Below, in pieces: positions 33,676-45,036 of a stretch of DNA of 64,000 nt (position 1 is its first letter; every line of letters starts with the position of its first letter). The position numbers and the translations under genes are program-made. The notes beneath the pieces were generated by a model. It saw only the letters and a list, made by a program, of their open reading frames with translations, searched no databases and had not been told where the DNA came from. Source of the stretch: Adineta ricciae (taxonomy: Eukaryota; Rotifera; Eurotatoria; Adinetida; Adinetidae); NCBI GenBank assembly GCA_905250025.1, contig CAJNOJ010000219.1:111909-175908 (forward strand), in the 5' to 3' direction.

Positions 33676-34362
33676 CTATTTATTTTCTTTCCAACAAGAT
33701 GAAGTTGTTGTTGCATCGCTATTAGTTTGATCATCTTCATAGAACTCCTACAAGAAAAATAATTGAATTGAACATCGATGCTAATAAATGTATATATGAT
33801 AAGGAAGATGAAGAAGGAGAAGAAGAGGGAGGAGAAAAAGGCAACGAAAATTACTTTTTTCCATATCGGAACATTGGCTTTGAGTTGCTCGATGAGAAAA
33901 GAAACGGCGTCCAATACATCGCGACGATGAGCTCCCGAAACATAAATAGCAACGGATGCTTCGCTAATGACCACTTCACTAATATCCAAGAAAGACAAAA
34001 GAAGAGTTTAACTTTGTTTTCAATCTTTTCTAAGATTGTTAATTTGAATTCATCAAAGAATACATTGACTAGTTTCTTCTCAGATCGATTTATATATTTT
34101 CCCTAATCTATTCTCGTCGATGAAATGTCATTAGTATTAAAATTCTACATTGACATAGTGTTCTGTTTCTTTTCTAAAAACGAGAGATGCTCTTAATCGT
34201 GTGCTAACCCTAAACGATGGCAGATGGCTATATGTTTAATATCTTGAAATTGTCGTCGAGCATCAGCACACAACCGATGAAGTTCTTGCAAAACCATAGG
34301 TTCATACGCTTCGTAGAAAAGACGAGTTACTTGCCGACCTTCGAAATTATCTCTTGTCACAC
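33676..34362 (-). CDS. MOCS2: MOCS2B/MoaE, molybdopterin synthase large subunit (N-terminus missing)
   Basis: Exons 34362-34209, 33978-33855 and 33747-33676 give 116 residues plus the partial first codon. They cover MoaE from GVTRDNFEGRQVTRLFYEAYEPM through HIAICHRLGEVVISEASVAIYVSGAHRRDVLDAV to IPIWKK-like VPIWKKEFYED and a stop. The catalytic His-Arg (HRR) and the Lys of WKK are present. About 40 N-terminal residues (first strand and the GA-x-x-F-x-G start) that every MoaE has are not found anywhere between this exon and the MOCS2A stop. The sequence has a lone N at 34412, so the exon is most likely lost in an assembly gap. It pairs with MoaD to convert precursor Z to molybdopterin. Confidence 0.85.
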
Positions 34363-34411
34363 CTAGAGAACGAAAGAGGGAACGTTCATGGATAAGACAT
34401 CGGTCTGTTTG

Positions 34412-34412
34412 N
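34412..34412. other. Ambiguous base N, probable collapsed gap
   Basis: The only N in the window. It lies 9 bases beyond the MOCS2A stop, exactly where the start of MOCS2B and its first exon should be. Confidence 0.6.
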
Positions 34413-34420
34413 ATTTGTTT

Positions 34421-34866
34421 TTAACCACCACCAAACGGTGGAAGAAGTGCTACTTCGCTTTCTTTACTAAATTGAATTAAATCACCCTCAAGAAGATACT
34501 GTTGATTAACAGCCAAACGAAATGTATTTGTGACCAGAAACGATTTCAATCTAATTGAGGGAGAGGGAGAGAAAAAAAGAAAACAAATGAATGCATGTTA
34601 GCAGCAAACAAGAGGAAGAAACTTGAGATTAAATTCATTACATCGGACGATGTTCAATAATACGATCAAGGATACTTTGCTGCGTGTAGGAAATTGAAGA
34701 ATCAAAATCAATTTTTTCACTCGATATACCAACTAATTCCCGCAGACGACCAAAATAGATTATTGCGACCTGAAAAAAGCTAGGCTTTTTTATTTGATTA
34801 TTCAATCAGGCGAAGTAAATCATTCGTAAGCATTTCCTACTCCCTACCAACCTGTATAGTTGACAT
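34421..34866 (-). CDS. MOCS2: MOCS2A/MoaD, molybdopterin synthase small (sulfur-carrier) subunit
   Basis: Exons 34866-34852, 34769-34642 and 34550-34421 give 90 residues (human MOCS2A has 88). It is a ubiquitin-fold sulfur carrier: VAIIYFGRLRELVGISSEK at the start, then LAVNQQYLLEGDLIQFSKESEVALLPPFGGG. The C-terminal Gly-Gly that is thiocarboxylated is the last codon pair before TAA. It lies directly upstream of MOCS2B on the same strand, as in the bicistronic animal MOCS2 transcript. A TATTTCAG acceptor-like site ends 18 bases before the ATG. Confidence 0.95.
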
Positions 34867-35097
34867 TTCATTGTTCAACGTGATCTGAAATAGAACTTCC
34901 ATTACAAAAAACACAAACATTTCCACGAAGAAATCGTTTGTCGTTTTCTATTCGATTAAAAATCAACCGAAACACGCACGAATATACACAGAGAAAAAAT
35001 ATATATTAGTAAAAACAATCTTGTAGCTCTATGAATTCTTGTTCGTGTTATACTATTTGGACGGAATTCTAACATAGGAATAAAAATACGGGATCAG

Positions 35098-35934
35098 CTA
35101 AATGATGCGCGATATTTGTTTATAGGAAGACAGTCGTTGACGATTATTCAGAAAGATCAATCGATCAGTTACAAAGTGTCCGAGTCGATTGAGGAAACGA
35201 CATGGACTTGTTTCAATCAGATATGTCCACCACGTCGAAAGAAAATCGGATAAAGTAAACGGCGGGTAACCACCTGAAAAAGAAAATCTCTCTTTGAACG
35301 TGACCAAAAGTTTATCTCATGTCTTACCATTGATATAAAGAGCAAAGCAATACCCATCTTGATTATCTCCTGTAATACAATAGTAATACGGTAAGTGTAT
35401 TCGATATTGGAAATTTTTCGATTGATAAAATCGTATTGCTTGCTTGTTCGAATGCAAAACATGCAAATAAATAGCTTTGCAAGTTGCCTGTTTATGTAGC
35501 ATGTTTAACAGTTGCTGTAAAAGAATACCTGCTAAACCTTGCCGTCGATACTCTTTACCAACGCCTAAGATTAATATATAACAGACAGGTGTCGTTAAAG
35601 AAAATGATCGATGTAGGATCGCTTGGTCTTCACGATTACAGTCACCTAATGCTAGAATATCAGCAACGACCAAACCGATGATGCGTTGTGAATGTGTCCC
35701 GTATGCGGCTAGTGAAAAATATTTCGGATCATGCACGATGTCGTCATACCATTGATCGGGATATTCAATCGGAAACCAATCACAACAAAGAGCTTTGACT
35801 TCAGCTTGATCACCCGGACGTAGAAAGCGAAAGGATATTGAGGTGTTATTATTCAGTAACACGTGAAACTGTTCAGTAGCAAATCCATCCGAGGCGTTTA
35901 AACTCACTGCTATGGATTGAGATGATACTTGCAT
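35098..35934 (-). CDS. NAA60: NAA60, Golgi N-alpha-acetyltransferase 60
   Basis: Exons 35934-35328 and 35273-35098 give 260 residues. The GNAT domain matches NAA60: ISFRFLRPGDQAEVKALCCDWFPIEYPDQWY, then FSLAAYG, then YILILGVGKEYRRQGLAGILL (the RxxGxA acetyl-CoA loop), AIYLHVLHSNKQAIRFYQSKNF, HLPYYYCITG and YINGGYPPFTLSDF. The C-terminal amphipathic helices (about 215-250) are the family's membrane-binding part. It acetylates N-termini of transmembrane proteins facing the cytosol. The N-terminus is uncertain: the frame is open upstream to an acceptor (ATTAG at 35996), and a tiny upstream exon near 36050-36072 could add residues. I used the first ATG in the main exon. Confidence 0.92.
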
Positions 35935-36181
35935 ACGATATTTCAAATGCTGTTCGGGATCCAGAGGATTCGTAGCTGAGTCTTCCGTGACTAATTAATG
36001 AGTAAAAATCAAATTGGATTCTGTCTAATGCTGATTATCTAGCTACTTACTTAACAGCTTTATGTGTTCCTAGAAAATGATAATAAATCGTAGATTATCA
36101 TCTAAAATTGAGAAAATATCTATAGGAGATTTTTGTTTTCAGCAACTTTAATGTACAAAAGAGAATAAAGATGACATATGA

Positions 36182-37930
36182 CTAGTTTTCATCAATATGA
36201 GTTATCACTGGTAGCCGATCGTCTGAAAAAAATCGTATCATCATTGTTGAATTCACACGTTCCATCTCTTGACCGAATCGCTTTAAGCGATCATTGAAAT
36301 CTGTTTGAAGTTGACGCTTTTCTACGTCGGTGCGACATGAATTTCGTCGAGCGAGTAACTCCGATCCAGTCATTCCAAGGCGTTCATTGAGAAACTCTGG
36401 TGCTAATCGTACTTTGATGCATTCACTTCCATCATTGAGCAAAACTTCTAATTCAAAATCGTTTTTCACTACGCGTGGGTTTGATACGATGGTTGAAAAA
36501 CATCCTTTGATAACAAAATCCTCATGGTCGATGATTAGTGATAGTTGCTCCTGTCGAATGGCAGATAAGTATGTAAAAGGTAGACATATTTTTATCGTAG
36601 GTGGTACAACAGGAGCACAAGGAGGCGATTGGTTGTGGAAAAACGACGCGGAAAGATGCATATCTGATAGACGTGTTTCTTCGTCATCAGAAACATATAT
36701 AAGTTCATTAGGTTGATCAAATACAGGTGCAATCTGATTGCTTGTCGTACTATTTGTAAAGTCAATGGAAGGTGGATCGTAATTAGGAGGATTGGATGTT
36801 AGTTGGCTATTATCATTGATGACACCATCCGCGTAGGCCTGACGAATGAATTCATCCATTTCGTCCTCATCTCCATGAGGTAACTAAATAGTGAAGAAAG
36901 AAATCGCTGTGAATAGTTGAATGATAAGTAGCAAAAACGAACTGCTCGATCGGTTGTTGGACCAGACATTTCCGTAGTTGGATCATCGAAATTAATTTGG
37001 ACATGAACTTTAACATTCAAGCGATTAAATCGCATTCGACTTTCATCCAAATGCGACGCTGTTTTCGATCTGCAAGATAATGTCTACGTTTTTATTCGAA
37101 TAGTTCAATTAAACTCACAACGATCCTAAGGCTATTTCTAATGATGAGTTTGTATTAACTAAATTTTCTGCGTAACCACCAAGCACTTGTGTGTTTTTCG
37201 ATGTCAAAAGTAACATTCCTCGCCGAAAGAACACAGGCCCAGAAACGAAAATCTGTTAAAAAGACTCACGTGTTCAGAAAAGTGAATCTTAAAAGTTACT
37301 TTTGCACCAGGTAACGTTGTATCTCGATCAAGACCAGTGATTGGCTCGTATTCCAATCCTCGAAGTAGCGTCTTTCCATCAGTTAATTCCAAGTACAAAA
37401 CACGTTTAGGTGGTGGTGGCTAAACAAAGCAACAAACTTTTTTCTCTTTCCTACCATTCGCAAATCAATACACGATAATCGAACACACTTACTCACTTTC
37501 CATTGTTGAGTTTCTGTGATGTCTGTATCGATTCGTTCATTATCATTCTGATCACCATAGATGTCCAACACTTGAGTATAATAAGGATCTGATATACATG
37601 AAATACTATTGATCTATACGAATAATGAAGAATTCCACGTTCAATTCGATAACACAAGAAGATGCCTACTTGTAGTGCATACTTTCCAGTTAGTTGAACT
37701 TTTTTGGCATTTAAGTCGAGATCACTAGGTAAGCAAGATGCGTCGGCAAGCAGTGCAATATCTGTATGGAGCCATTGATTATATACTTTTTCCAGAGTAC
37801 AATTGTTGGTTAAATTAGGTAGTTGAAATTGATCACGCAACCAAGTAAGACATGCTTGGAGCCATGTCGATGGAACATCGAACGAATATTTGGAACGAAA
37901 TGCTCGACGAACATTATCAGTAACGTTCAT
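36182..37930 (-). CDS. RMI1: RMI1, BLM-dissolvasome scaffold
   Basis: Exons 37930-37670, 37613-37497, 37419-37300, 37252-37119, 37069-36943 and 36883-36182 give 486 residues. The N-terminal helical and OB1 domains (about 10-210) are typical: WLQACLTWLRDQF, VYNQWLHTDIALLAD, GKYALQINSISCISDPYYTQ, LYLELTDGKTLLRGLEYEPI, LPGAKIFVSGPVFFRRGMLLL and VLGG. A C-terminal OB2 (about 350-450, LPFTYLSAIRQ...DFVIKGCF...VLLNDGSECIKVRLAPEFL) is the RMI2-binding module. It partners topoisomerase III-alpha and BLM to dissolve double Holliday junctions. The donor GCA-AAA before GTAACT is fixed by the conserved KIFVSGPVFFRRG join. Confidence 0.93.
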
Positions 37931-38281
37931 TATACTAAAATATTGAACAGTAAAGAAAACATGTTGAATGTGCTTTGTGTGCTATAAACATGAGTAATGT
38001 TTATTTTGTCAAATAGATTAGAATGTACAAGAAGAAACTGATTGAAAATAAAAGTTTAAAAACAAACAACAGCAACAAAGAAAACAATTTCAATTCTATG
38101 GTTTAATTACTGTCTGATAGATTTCGTGAAAAATAGAAGGCTTGTTTGTAGGATATTCAGCCTGTGTATTAGAATATATATGTGACTTGGTAACGATAAG
38201 AGTAAAAGCAATTGGTTTCTGTTGGAAAACATCTGACAAAAAAACATTTATTCAATGGGTTTGTATTTCATTTTGAATCAT
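37931..38281. other. Intergenic between LRR gene and RMI1
   Basis: 350 bases of AT-rich sequence between two - strand genes. Probable 3' UTR of the LRR gene and 5' region of RMI1. Nothing else seen. Confidence 0.4.
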
Positions 38282-40357
38282 TCAAGCTATTGGACGTTGG
38301 TCGCCGTACATGATTAAACGTTCGGGTTCATTGATAAGATCATCATCGTGATCTAGATGTTGGCCATGAAATGTTCCGATGCCTCCACTTAGTTGACCAC
38401 CAGTAATCGCGGTGTCATTGTCTACTTTAACCGGTTGATTGAAATTATTTAATGCTAGTAGAACAGAATTATCTGCAGCATCAAGTTGACCAATACCGGA
38501 TGCGTTCACTGCCATTGTTAGCGATGTATGTCCAACATAAGGTGTACGATCCACTGATGCCATCAATGATGTGGATTCAATCATTGATTCATCTTCTTCG
38601 CTGATCGTTGCGATATGAGTGTGGCGTAAATGTGATACAGATATTGGTGAACGACGTTGTAAATCATGTAGTTGTTGTTGTTGATACAGATACTGAGCTG
38701 GAAGTGGATTGCCCGTCGTCACACCACAGTAATCACGTAAGGAGTTAACCTGTGTTGTTAACATATTCATACCGGCACGCATTAAATGACCTGGATTACG
38801 TATGGACGATAAAGTTTGTACACGCATTGTGTTTAAACGTTGCTGACTCGATTCACGGAATGAATGTAAATAAGCAGCCGACCTAAAATATAGTTTTAAA
38901 TTGAAATATCTGTCTTACGAGAAGAAAAACTTTTACGTTTCAGCGGCTTGTCGAATAGTTCCACCAGCATGTTGTACACCGTAGTTGAATAACTCTGTAG
39001 CTCGACCCATTGTTTGTCCCATATGTTCACTAACTTGTTGTACACCCAGTCGAAGTTTGTCACGGACTTGCTCAAGTGTACCACTAATGTTCGCTGCCGC
39101 TAACGATAACCACTGATTTAATTCAAAATTTGGTGGAGTACGAGCAGCACTATTGGGTGCCATTGTTGGATAAATTGGTGGGGTTTTTAAATGATCACCA
39201 TTATAATAAGTGCGCTTTAATGTTACACAAAGTGCACCTGCGACAAGTGACATGAAAAGTCCAAAACTAGCTGTGTACATCAACTGCCATAAAGCACGAT
39301 TTTGAACGTGACTTTCAATAGTAAAATTAAATTCATAAGTGTAAACTCCCAACATATTTATACCAGAACAAAATATGCGATTCTGTAAAGCAGCGCGTGC
39401 TTTTGTGACTGATAATTGTCGACCGCTAAATGCATGCAAAGTGTGCTCAGTTCGAGCTGTCAATGGACCAGCTAGTGCTTGAAGTGTCACATATATAGGA
39501 TCATCATCATTATTAAACGATAATAGATCCACATAGCTAGAATTCATCGATGTTAAATTGCCGAATGGTGTCGACCAGATGATGATTGGTGGTGGCTGAG
39601 CATTGATAGGGCAAATAAGAGTAAAAGTTGAAAAACGATAGTAGGATTGTAGAGGAGTACCCATCAGTTGAGGATCATAATATGGTGCCAAGCAATTGTT
39701 ACTTTCACTCTAAAATGCAGAAAAAAGTGATAAAAATAGAGATGGATCTTAATAATCTACCGGCTTTCGTCTGATATTTGTAGCTCGTTCACATGCGAGT
39801 CGATAATCTTCTGTTGTACATTGGCAATCAAGAGGATTATTATTCAATAGAACATTTCTGTTGATCAACAATTCAGGCAGAATGCGTTTTAATTGATTGT
39901 GTCTTAGATCAACTTCTTTCAAATTCTTCAAATGAAGAAAGATTCGAGCATCAATAATTTTCAATCGATTATTTGCTAATGAAATCTTTTCTAATCTTTC
40001 AGGTAAAACAATTCGATCCATATTGAAATCTTCGAGACTGTTGGATTCGAGTATCAATTGTCGCAGATCCGATGTATAACGTTGTTTAGATGTGATTACT
40101 ATCGATTGAATTTGGTTTCGACTTGCATTCAATAGACGAAGTGTCAATGGATAAATATCAAGTTTGAATAGGTCTAATTGATGATTGAATAGAAAGAAAT
40201 TCTCCAGATATTCATGAGTTAGGACGGACTGATAAGATATATTATTCGTTTTCACATGGGCATCACATATCCAAGTTGTTGATAATGTCGAATAACATTG
40301 ACTGTCGACAAGATTTGGAATGATGAATAACGAGAAGAGAATATAGAAAATATACAT
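38282..40357 (-). CDS. LRR/Ig-like single-pass membrane protein
   Basis: Exons 40357-39761, 39709-38937 and 38882-38282 give 656 residues. A signal peptide (MYIFYILFSLFIIPNLVDS) precedes leucine-rich repeats (LRQLILESNSLEDF, LEKISLANNRLKIID, LKEVDLRHNQLKRI) and an LRR C-terminal cap with CQC...C (NPLDCQC, LACERA). Then comes an Ig-like or related beta domain (FTLICPINAQPPPIIIWSTPFGNL ... RIFCSGINMLGVYTYEF, two Cys) and a transmembrane span (LMYTASFGLFMSLVAGALCVTL, about 385-405). The cytosolic tail of about 250 residues is amphipathic and Gln/Ser-rich. It resembles LRR-Ig cell-surface receptors and adhesion proteins of neurons or epithelia; I do not recognise the orthologue. The YAE1 stop is 33 bases upstream, and a TTTTTCAG acceptor abuts the ATG. 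Confidence 0.8.
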
Positions 40358-40380
40358 CTGAAAAACAAATCAAAAACAAA
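40358..40380 (-). promoter_or_regulatory. Acceptor abutting LRR-gene start codon
   Basis: A T-rich tract ending TTTTTCAG lies directly against the ATG, with only 33 bases between the preceding YAE1 stop and this ATG. There is no room for a promoter, so a trans-spliced operon junction is the best reading. Confidence 0.5.
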
Positions 40381-40390
40381 ACATTTATGC

Positions 40391-40810
40391 TTAGTTTGAG
40401 TTCATTGATATCGATTCGAGTTTAATTTTCAATAGAAGTTCATCAAATTGTATTCGTAGTTTTTTTACACTCTCAATCTGTTGTTCTTCATTGATTTCAT
40501 CAGGACTTTTCAATTGAGTGATCGTCAATTGAAATTCATTTTCAAATTGTTGAATCTCTTGAATCAGTGCAGAATTTCGCAGTCGCAGACGTTCTTTTTC
40601 GAAGTTGTAATCATAAACTAACGATGCTATTAGCGAATAACTACGAATAAATCCACTCTCGAATGCATCTTGTTCACTCGTTTCAAGTCCTTCACGAAAT
40701 CCATCTTTATAACGACGGGATTCGATTAACTCCGTTTCGCGCCGAGCAATAGTCAAATCATCACTTGTTTGGTCGAATATATCGTCCATATCTGAAAGTA
40801 ATACACTCAT
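40391..40810 (-). CDS. YAE1: YAE1-domain protein (Fe-S adaptor)
   Basis: 139 residues, single exon. The YAE1/LTO1 motif, with Gly at every fourth position, is visible at about 33-55: RRYKDGFREGLETSEQDAFESGFIRSY. A coiled, Glu/Gln-rich C-terminal half follows. With LTO1, YAE1 recruits ABCE1 (Rli1) to the cytosolic iron-sulfur targeting complex. A second ATG at MDDIFDQ is possible; I keep the first. It starts 44 bases after the ARMC7 stop and ends 33 bases before the LRR-gene start, so it sits inside a compact - strand run. Confidence 0.75.
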   Translation of the reverse strand: MSVLLSDMDDIFDQTSDDLTIARRETELIESRRYKDGFREGLETSEQDAFESGFIRSYSLIASLVYDYNFEKERLRLRNSALIQEIQQFENEFQLTITQLKSPDEINEEQQIESVKKLRIQFDELLLKIKLESISMNSN

Positions 40811-40822
40811 GAGATTTTCTCG

Positions 40823-40846
40823 CTAAAGAAAGCAAAGGGAAGAATT
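40823..40846 (-). promoter_or_regulatory. Acceptor-like site between ARMC7 and YAE1
   Basis: The 44-base gap contains CCCTTTGCTTTCTTTAG ending 12 bases before the YAE1 ATG. A pyrimidine tract plus AG in an intercistronic gap this short suggests trans-splicing. Confidence 0.45.
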
Positions 40847-40854
40847 GGTCGAAT

Positions 40855-41397
40855 TTACGACAAGTAATCCTGTAAAAATAATTGAGCCATATTTGCCAAA
40901 CGTTTATCTTTCGATTGTGAATATTTTTCAATGCATTGTCGTATTTCATTTCTTTGTCTCAAATCAACTTTGATTTGTTCTTTAAAATCGCATAGAAACA
41001 TCAATGTTAATAATGCATTGACAACGACATCGAAACGAGTGGAAAATAAACATTTAACTAAGCTGATAACAATCGAGGGAGTTTTGTGGAAAACGATTTG
41101 ACAATTTGCTTCATCGGCACATATATTACACAGGCCAGCTAGTGCATAATGAACGAAATCATCTTCGGTGTGCATTTGCAAACAATCGAGAAATAAATCG
41201 ATGATATTTAATTGTCGCAAGTGATTGTAATTGATTGGATCGTAGGAGAAATTCGCGAAGTTAGCGAGAATTTGTAGTTTGCTTTCATTGTTTGCTGAGT
41301 CGTGTTCGTATTCGTTTAATAACTGTTTTAGATATTCGTAACGGTCGACACCGAAACGACCTGTTCGACGTTGTAATGACTTTGGCGTGCTGAACAT
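40855..41397 (-). CDS. ARMC7: ARMC7, armadillo repeat-containing protein 7
   Basis: 180 residues, single coding exon. It matches ARMC7 end to end: GRFGVDRYEYLKQLLNEY, then LQILANFANFSYDPINYNHLRQLNIIDLFLDCL, VHYALAGLCNICADEANC, and RLANMAQLFLQDYLS. It is a small ARM-repeat protein linked to the spliceosome (family knowledge). The start is the ATG six bases after a TATTTATTTCAG acceptor at 41404; the frame upstream is open but hydrophobic and non-homologous, so it is 5' UTR or intercistronic sequence. The Dishevelled stop lies 193 bases upstream. Confidence 0.9.
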   Translation of the reverse strand: MFSTPKSLQRRTGRFGVDRYEYLKQLLNEYEHDSANNESKLQILANFANFSYDPINYNHLRQLNIIDLFLDCLQMHTEDDFVHYALAGLCNICADEANCQIVFHKTPSIVISLVKCLFSTRFDVVVNALLTLMFLCDFKEQIKVDLRQRNEIRQCIEKYSQSKDKRLANMAQLFLQDYLS

Positions 41398-41403
41398 TTC
41401 GAC

Positions 41404-41420
41404 CTGAAATAAATAAGAAT
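41404..41420 (-). promoter_or_regulatory. Acceptor-like site before ARMC7
   Basis: TTCTTATTTATTTCAG ends six bases before the ARMC7 ATG and follows the Dishevelled stop by under 200 bases. Same type of junction as before YAE1 and the LRR gene. Confidence 0.45.
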
Positions 41421-41590
41421 TTAGAGAACATACTTGACTACAAAGAAAAAGTATTGAGATTATTTTTATTGCAAAAAAAATGTGTGAGACGATAAGAAAA
41501 ATGAGGGTAAAGAAAAGGGAAGATGTTTCGCAGCACCGTTGACATCTGACAAATGCTGAACAAGCGTAAATATTGAATATCCACATGGAG

Positions 41591-43886
41591 TTAAACTTCC
41601 ACAGCTGATGAAGATGTTGTGAGATCGTTCTCGTGATTAGCACTGCATATAATCGACGGATCCATACATGAATGATGTCGAGCAGAAGACGTTTTTGTTA
41701 GCATACCTAGAGAAATGATCGATCAAAAGAACGATTAGAAAAACGATTCAACTAACTTGAGTGGTGTGTCTCAGAAAATAATGAATGAGATGGAGATTGA
41801 AGTGGTGCATTGTTTTTATCGACGAAGCCAAATGTCGTTACTGTATTTTGTCGACTTGCTGTTAATAGAGAATCTCCACTGCGACGGTCAGTGCTGGTCT
41901 GATCGGAGACAGACTCATAATCTTCGGGTTCTTCGTCAAGTGTTAATTGAGAGAGACCTTGTGCATAGAGATCTCCGAAGACATAATAGCACTGTTCGGA
42001 GAATGTTAATTTATGAACTGTGTGACGAATATAACCTGCTTTGAGCATGGACGATGCATATTTTCTTGCATCGTTTCGATTAACAAATCCATCAACATGT
42101 TCGAACAACCAATTAACCAAATCCGATCCCAGAAACGATTTCGGAATAGGTATCTTCAGCCAAATACGGTCACGTATATCCAGACCAGAATCAGGTTCAG
42201 CCATGGCTCGGACAATTGTGTCCATATCCGAATTTACAGTTAGATTAAGGTCAAGACCAAAACCTGAATAATTCCTCAGTAGAAAACAAGACATTAGAAA
42301 AGAATTGTGTTCCTACGTTCATTATCGATCATTGTATTACTTGTGCTTGATATAGTTGAGCTCATATTTGTTGTAGAATTCAACAATGACGGTCGAAGAT
42401 TAGGTGGCTGATGAAGCAACAGTTGATGTTGAGGATTGTTGTATGTGTTTTGTACTGCTTGAGTATGAGCAAGCCACGATAATGGATCAACAGGATGTGC
42501 TTGTTCATGACGTGGTAAGGAAAAATAACCACGTGGTGTGGGATCCCAACATTTAGCAACAACTAGCTTGATAGGACTGAAATCAAAAATAGAAAACTTT
42601 GGAAATTTAGTCATCGAAGAAGGGCTTTACCCTGGCTTTTGCACAGTTTCTCGAAGAATTTTCACCGCATCATCATTAGATAAACCTTCAAAACTAATTT
42701 CATTAACTTGAAGTATCATATCTCCAGGTTCGATACGACCGTCCTGTGCAACAGCACCACTAAAAATAAATATTACTATTTCAATTCAAAACAAAGACGC
42801 TATCCACCCTTTCATGATTGATCCCACATAGATTCCTCCATCATTTCCACCTTTTCGATCACTTTGTCCGACAATACTTATGCCTAAGAAATTCACAGCA
42901 TCTAAAACGCATTGAAATGTATCACATGTGATGTTGAAACCGAAAATACCCATGTACAAACCTAGATTTAGTGTTACTGTTATGATATTTAATGTCATTG
43001 TCGAATCTGAATTGAGACTGCTGAATGACGAGGCCTACGCAATTTCAAATATGACAATAAAAAAACCCGGATAATTTTAGATATCGAAATAAATTTACTC
43101 GATCGAATCCTGCCGGCGCTCGATATTTACGTCGACGGGGACGATTTCGCCCATGATATCTCGATGATACCGCTGTCGAATCAGTAACTGTTGAGTATCT
43201 ATATGAGACAAATGTTGTCAGTAGTCAAAGAAAGCGTTATTCAATGAAATAAATACGAACCTATCGTCTTCCGTTTCATCTAGAAATGTCGTTGACTCTA
43301 GATCACTATTTGGAAATGATGATAATTCATCGTTGACTGCGCGTTGTTGCTTAAGAAAATATTTTTCGTGATCAGCACTATTTCCTGATGCATAGCGTCG
43401 GCTTGTTCGTTGTAAACGCGGTTGTTGAATATTCAATGAGCTATTCGTTGTTGAGATTGTCATTGTATCATCTCGATCGTGATGATAATGTTTTGATTGT
43501 CGACTTCCTCCTCCGCCACTCGACGTTGTACTACCTTCGATTGAAACAAGATAAGCAAGAATACGATCGGGTGTATCGAATGGTAAAACTTGTTCGTCAT
43601 TTGTTATCTCTTCTTTGACTTTACCCATCGATGGATCATTAGTTGCGAAGAAAAATTTATATTTTGTACAATTACGATCCAAAGCATTTTTGAAGTCTTT
43701 TAAACGTGGTGTGCTTGTTAGATTTAATTTCGTCAGATAAGGCGGATCTTGATCATCAATGTAATAGAAGACTTTGATTTCGGAATTGTTAAGAGTTAAA
43801 CTTGATGATGACGCTGCTGGCAGTGGTAGTGGCGAGGTAGGAGATACTTGCTCAACAAACGGAGTTCCGTCCACATTATCATTCAT
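41591..43886 (-). CDS. DVL: Dishevelled, Wnt pathway scaffold
   Basis: Eight exons (43886-43261, 43198-43099, 43034-42962, 42901-42808, 42759-42631, 42576-42317, 42263-41757, 41706-41591) give 634 residues. The DIX domain is about 37-118 ([17 protein letters not shown]...[19 protein letters not shown]), followed by a Ser/basic linker (RPRRRKY). The PDZ domain is about 253-345 ([69 protein letters not shown]). The DEP domain is about 440-525 ([23 protein letters not shown]). It relays Frizzled signals to beta-catenin or planar polarity. The PDZ is split by a short intron (42961-42902) just before [10 protein letters not shown]. The C-terminus ends SSAVEV rather than the vertebrate tail. Confidence 0.95.
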
Positions 43887-45036
43887 GTTTTTCTTCCTAA
43901 ATTTGAGATCTGCGCAATTTATTATTAGACATTCTGAAAAAAAAGAAAAACAAATTTGTTTTTGAGATCAACGAAAAAATTTTAAAAACGCGACATCAAG
44001 ATATAAGAAGATCAGATGACGAACAATGAGCAAGCATCTTACGGGCATTGCTATTGACTAATGGCGAAGAGGAATCATTTTTCTTCTTTTCTACTATACA
44101 CATATCAGGATATATATGTGTATTCATGTGTACTTTTAAGATCAATAGATGGCGTTAGTCACCAAACATTGCATCTTGAGCCTTATTTCTTCTCTTCTCA
44201 GTTATGGTATTATACACACATCTATCATTATCAAATTAACTACCATAATCAATCTTCTATTGGATAAATGTTATGCATTACAGGATAAATCTTCATGACG
44301 TCTTCTGTTACTCAATAAAATTGGTAAATGAAGCAGATAAATGGATTATCTAATAAGATTGTAAATTGTGAAGCTTGAATGAAAGAAAGTAATAATTGCT
44401 GTGCGAACAATAATTGTCTTCGTTTCATAGTATTTTATGGCTGAATTTTATCGACTGAATGAGTTCGAACATACTTAGAAAGCGAGTGCTATTAAACTTT
44501 AAATGGTCATTACGAATGCACAAAAGAACAATCGAATTCAGTGAAAATAATAGATCTGTTCAATAATGAGCGAATGAATTCGTCTGACAATTTGGGACCA
44601 TTCAAAACATTTTGTATTGCAATAATTGAGAAATAAATCTGAATGTATTACGTAATAAAAAATTATTGAAGCACAGTGCGTAACAAACAGAGGAGGCATG
44701 GACCGACTACAGACTTGTAATTATACACATTCTACTAGGAGTTCCATCGAATACTGAGAATGAGCAATCCTGTGGAGGTCAAACGTGTTACTTGTGAGAT
44801 ATATATATATAACAAAACCATACTCCTACTTTCTGTTTTGATCGCGACTTATCTTCTCAGTTGGCACTCACTAACACACATCCTTAATCATAGATTAATC
44901 GTTAGAATTTGTCTACGGCGTATGGTATCGGTCGAGATCGTATCGATGACGTTCGTTGCTGCTGCTGCTTATGTGTGAACATAGTTGTGTACTCTTGACA
45001 AAATTCAGTAAGTGTAACAAAATACAATGGAAATTA
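43887..45036. other. Intergenic upstream of Dishevelled
   Basis: About 1.1 kb. AT-rich; contains an AT dinucleotide run near 44801. I see no gene; probable Dishevelled promoter and 5' UTR. Confidence 0.4.

Noticed and set aside
33768-34106. 112-residue + strand frame opposite MOCS2B
   Set aside because: Antisense shadow of the MoaE exon; Glu-rich start comes from an intron purine tract.
34362-34425. Direct MoaD-MoaE splice fusion through GGT-G before GTTAAA
   Set aside because: The phase fits, but the product would lack the first strand of MoaE and block the free Gly-Gly that MoaD needs. A gap at the N is more likely.
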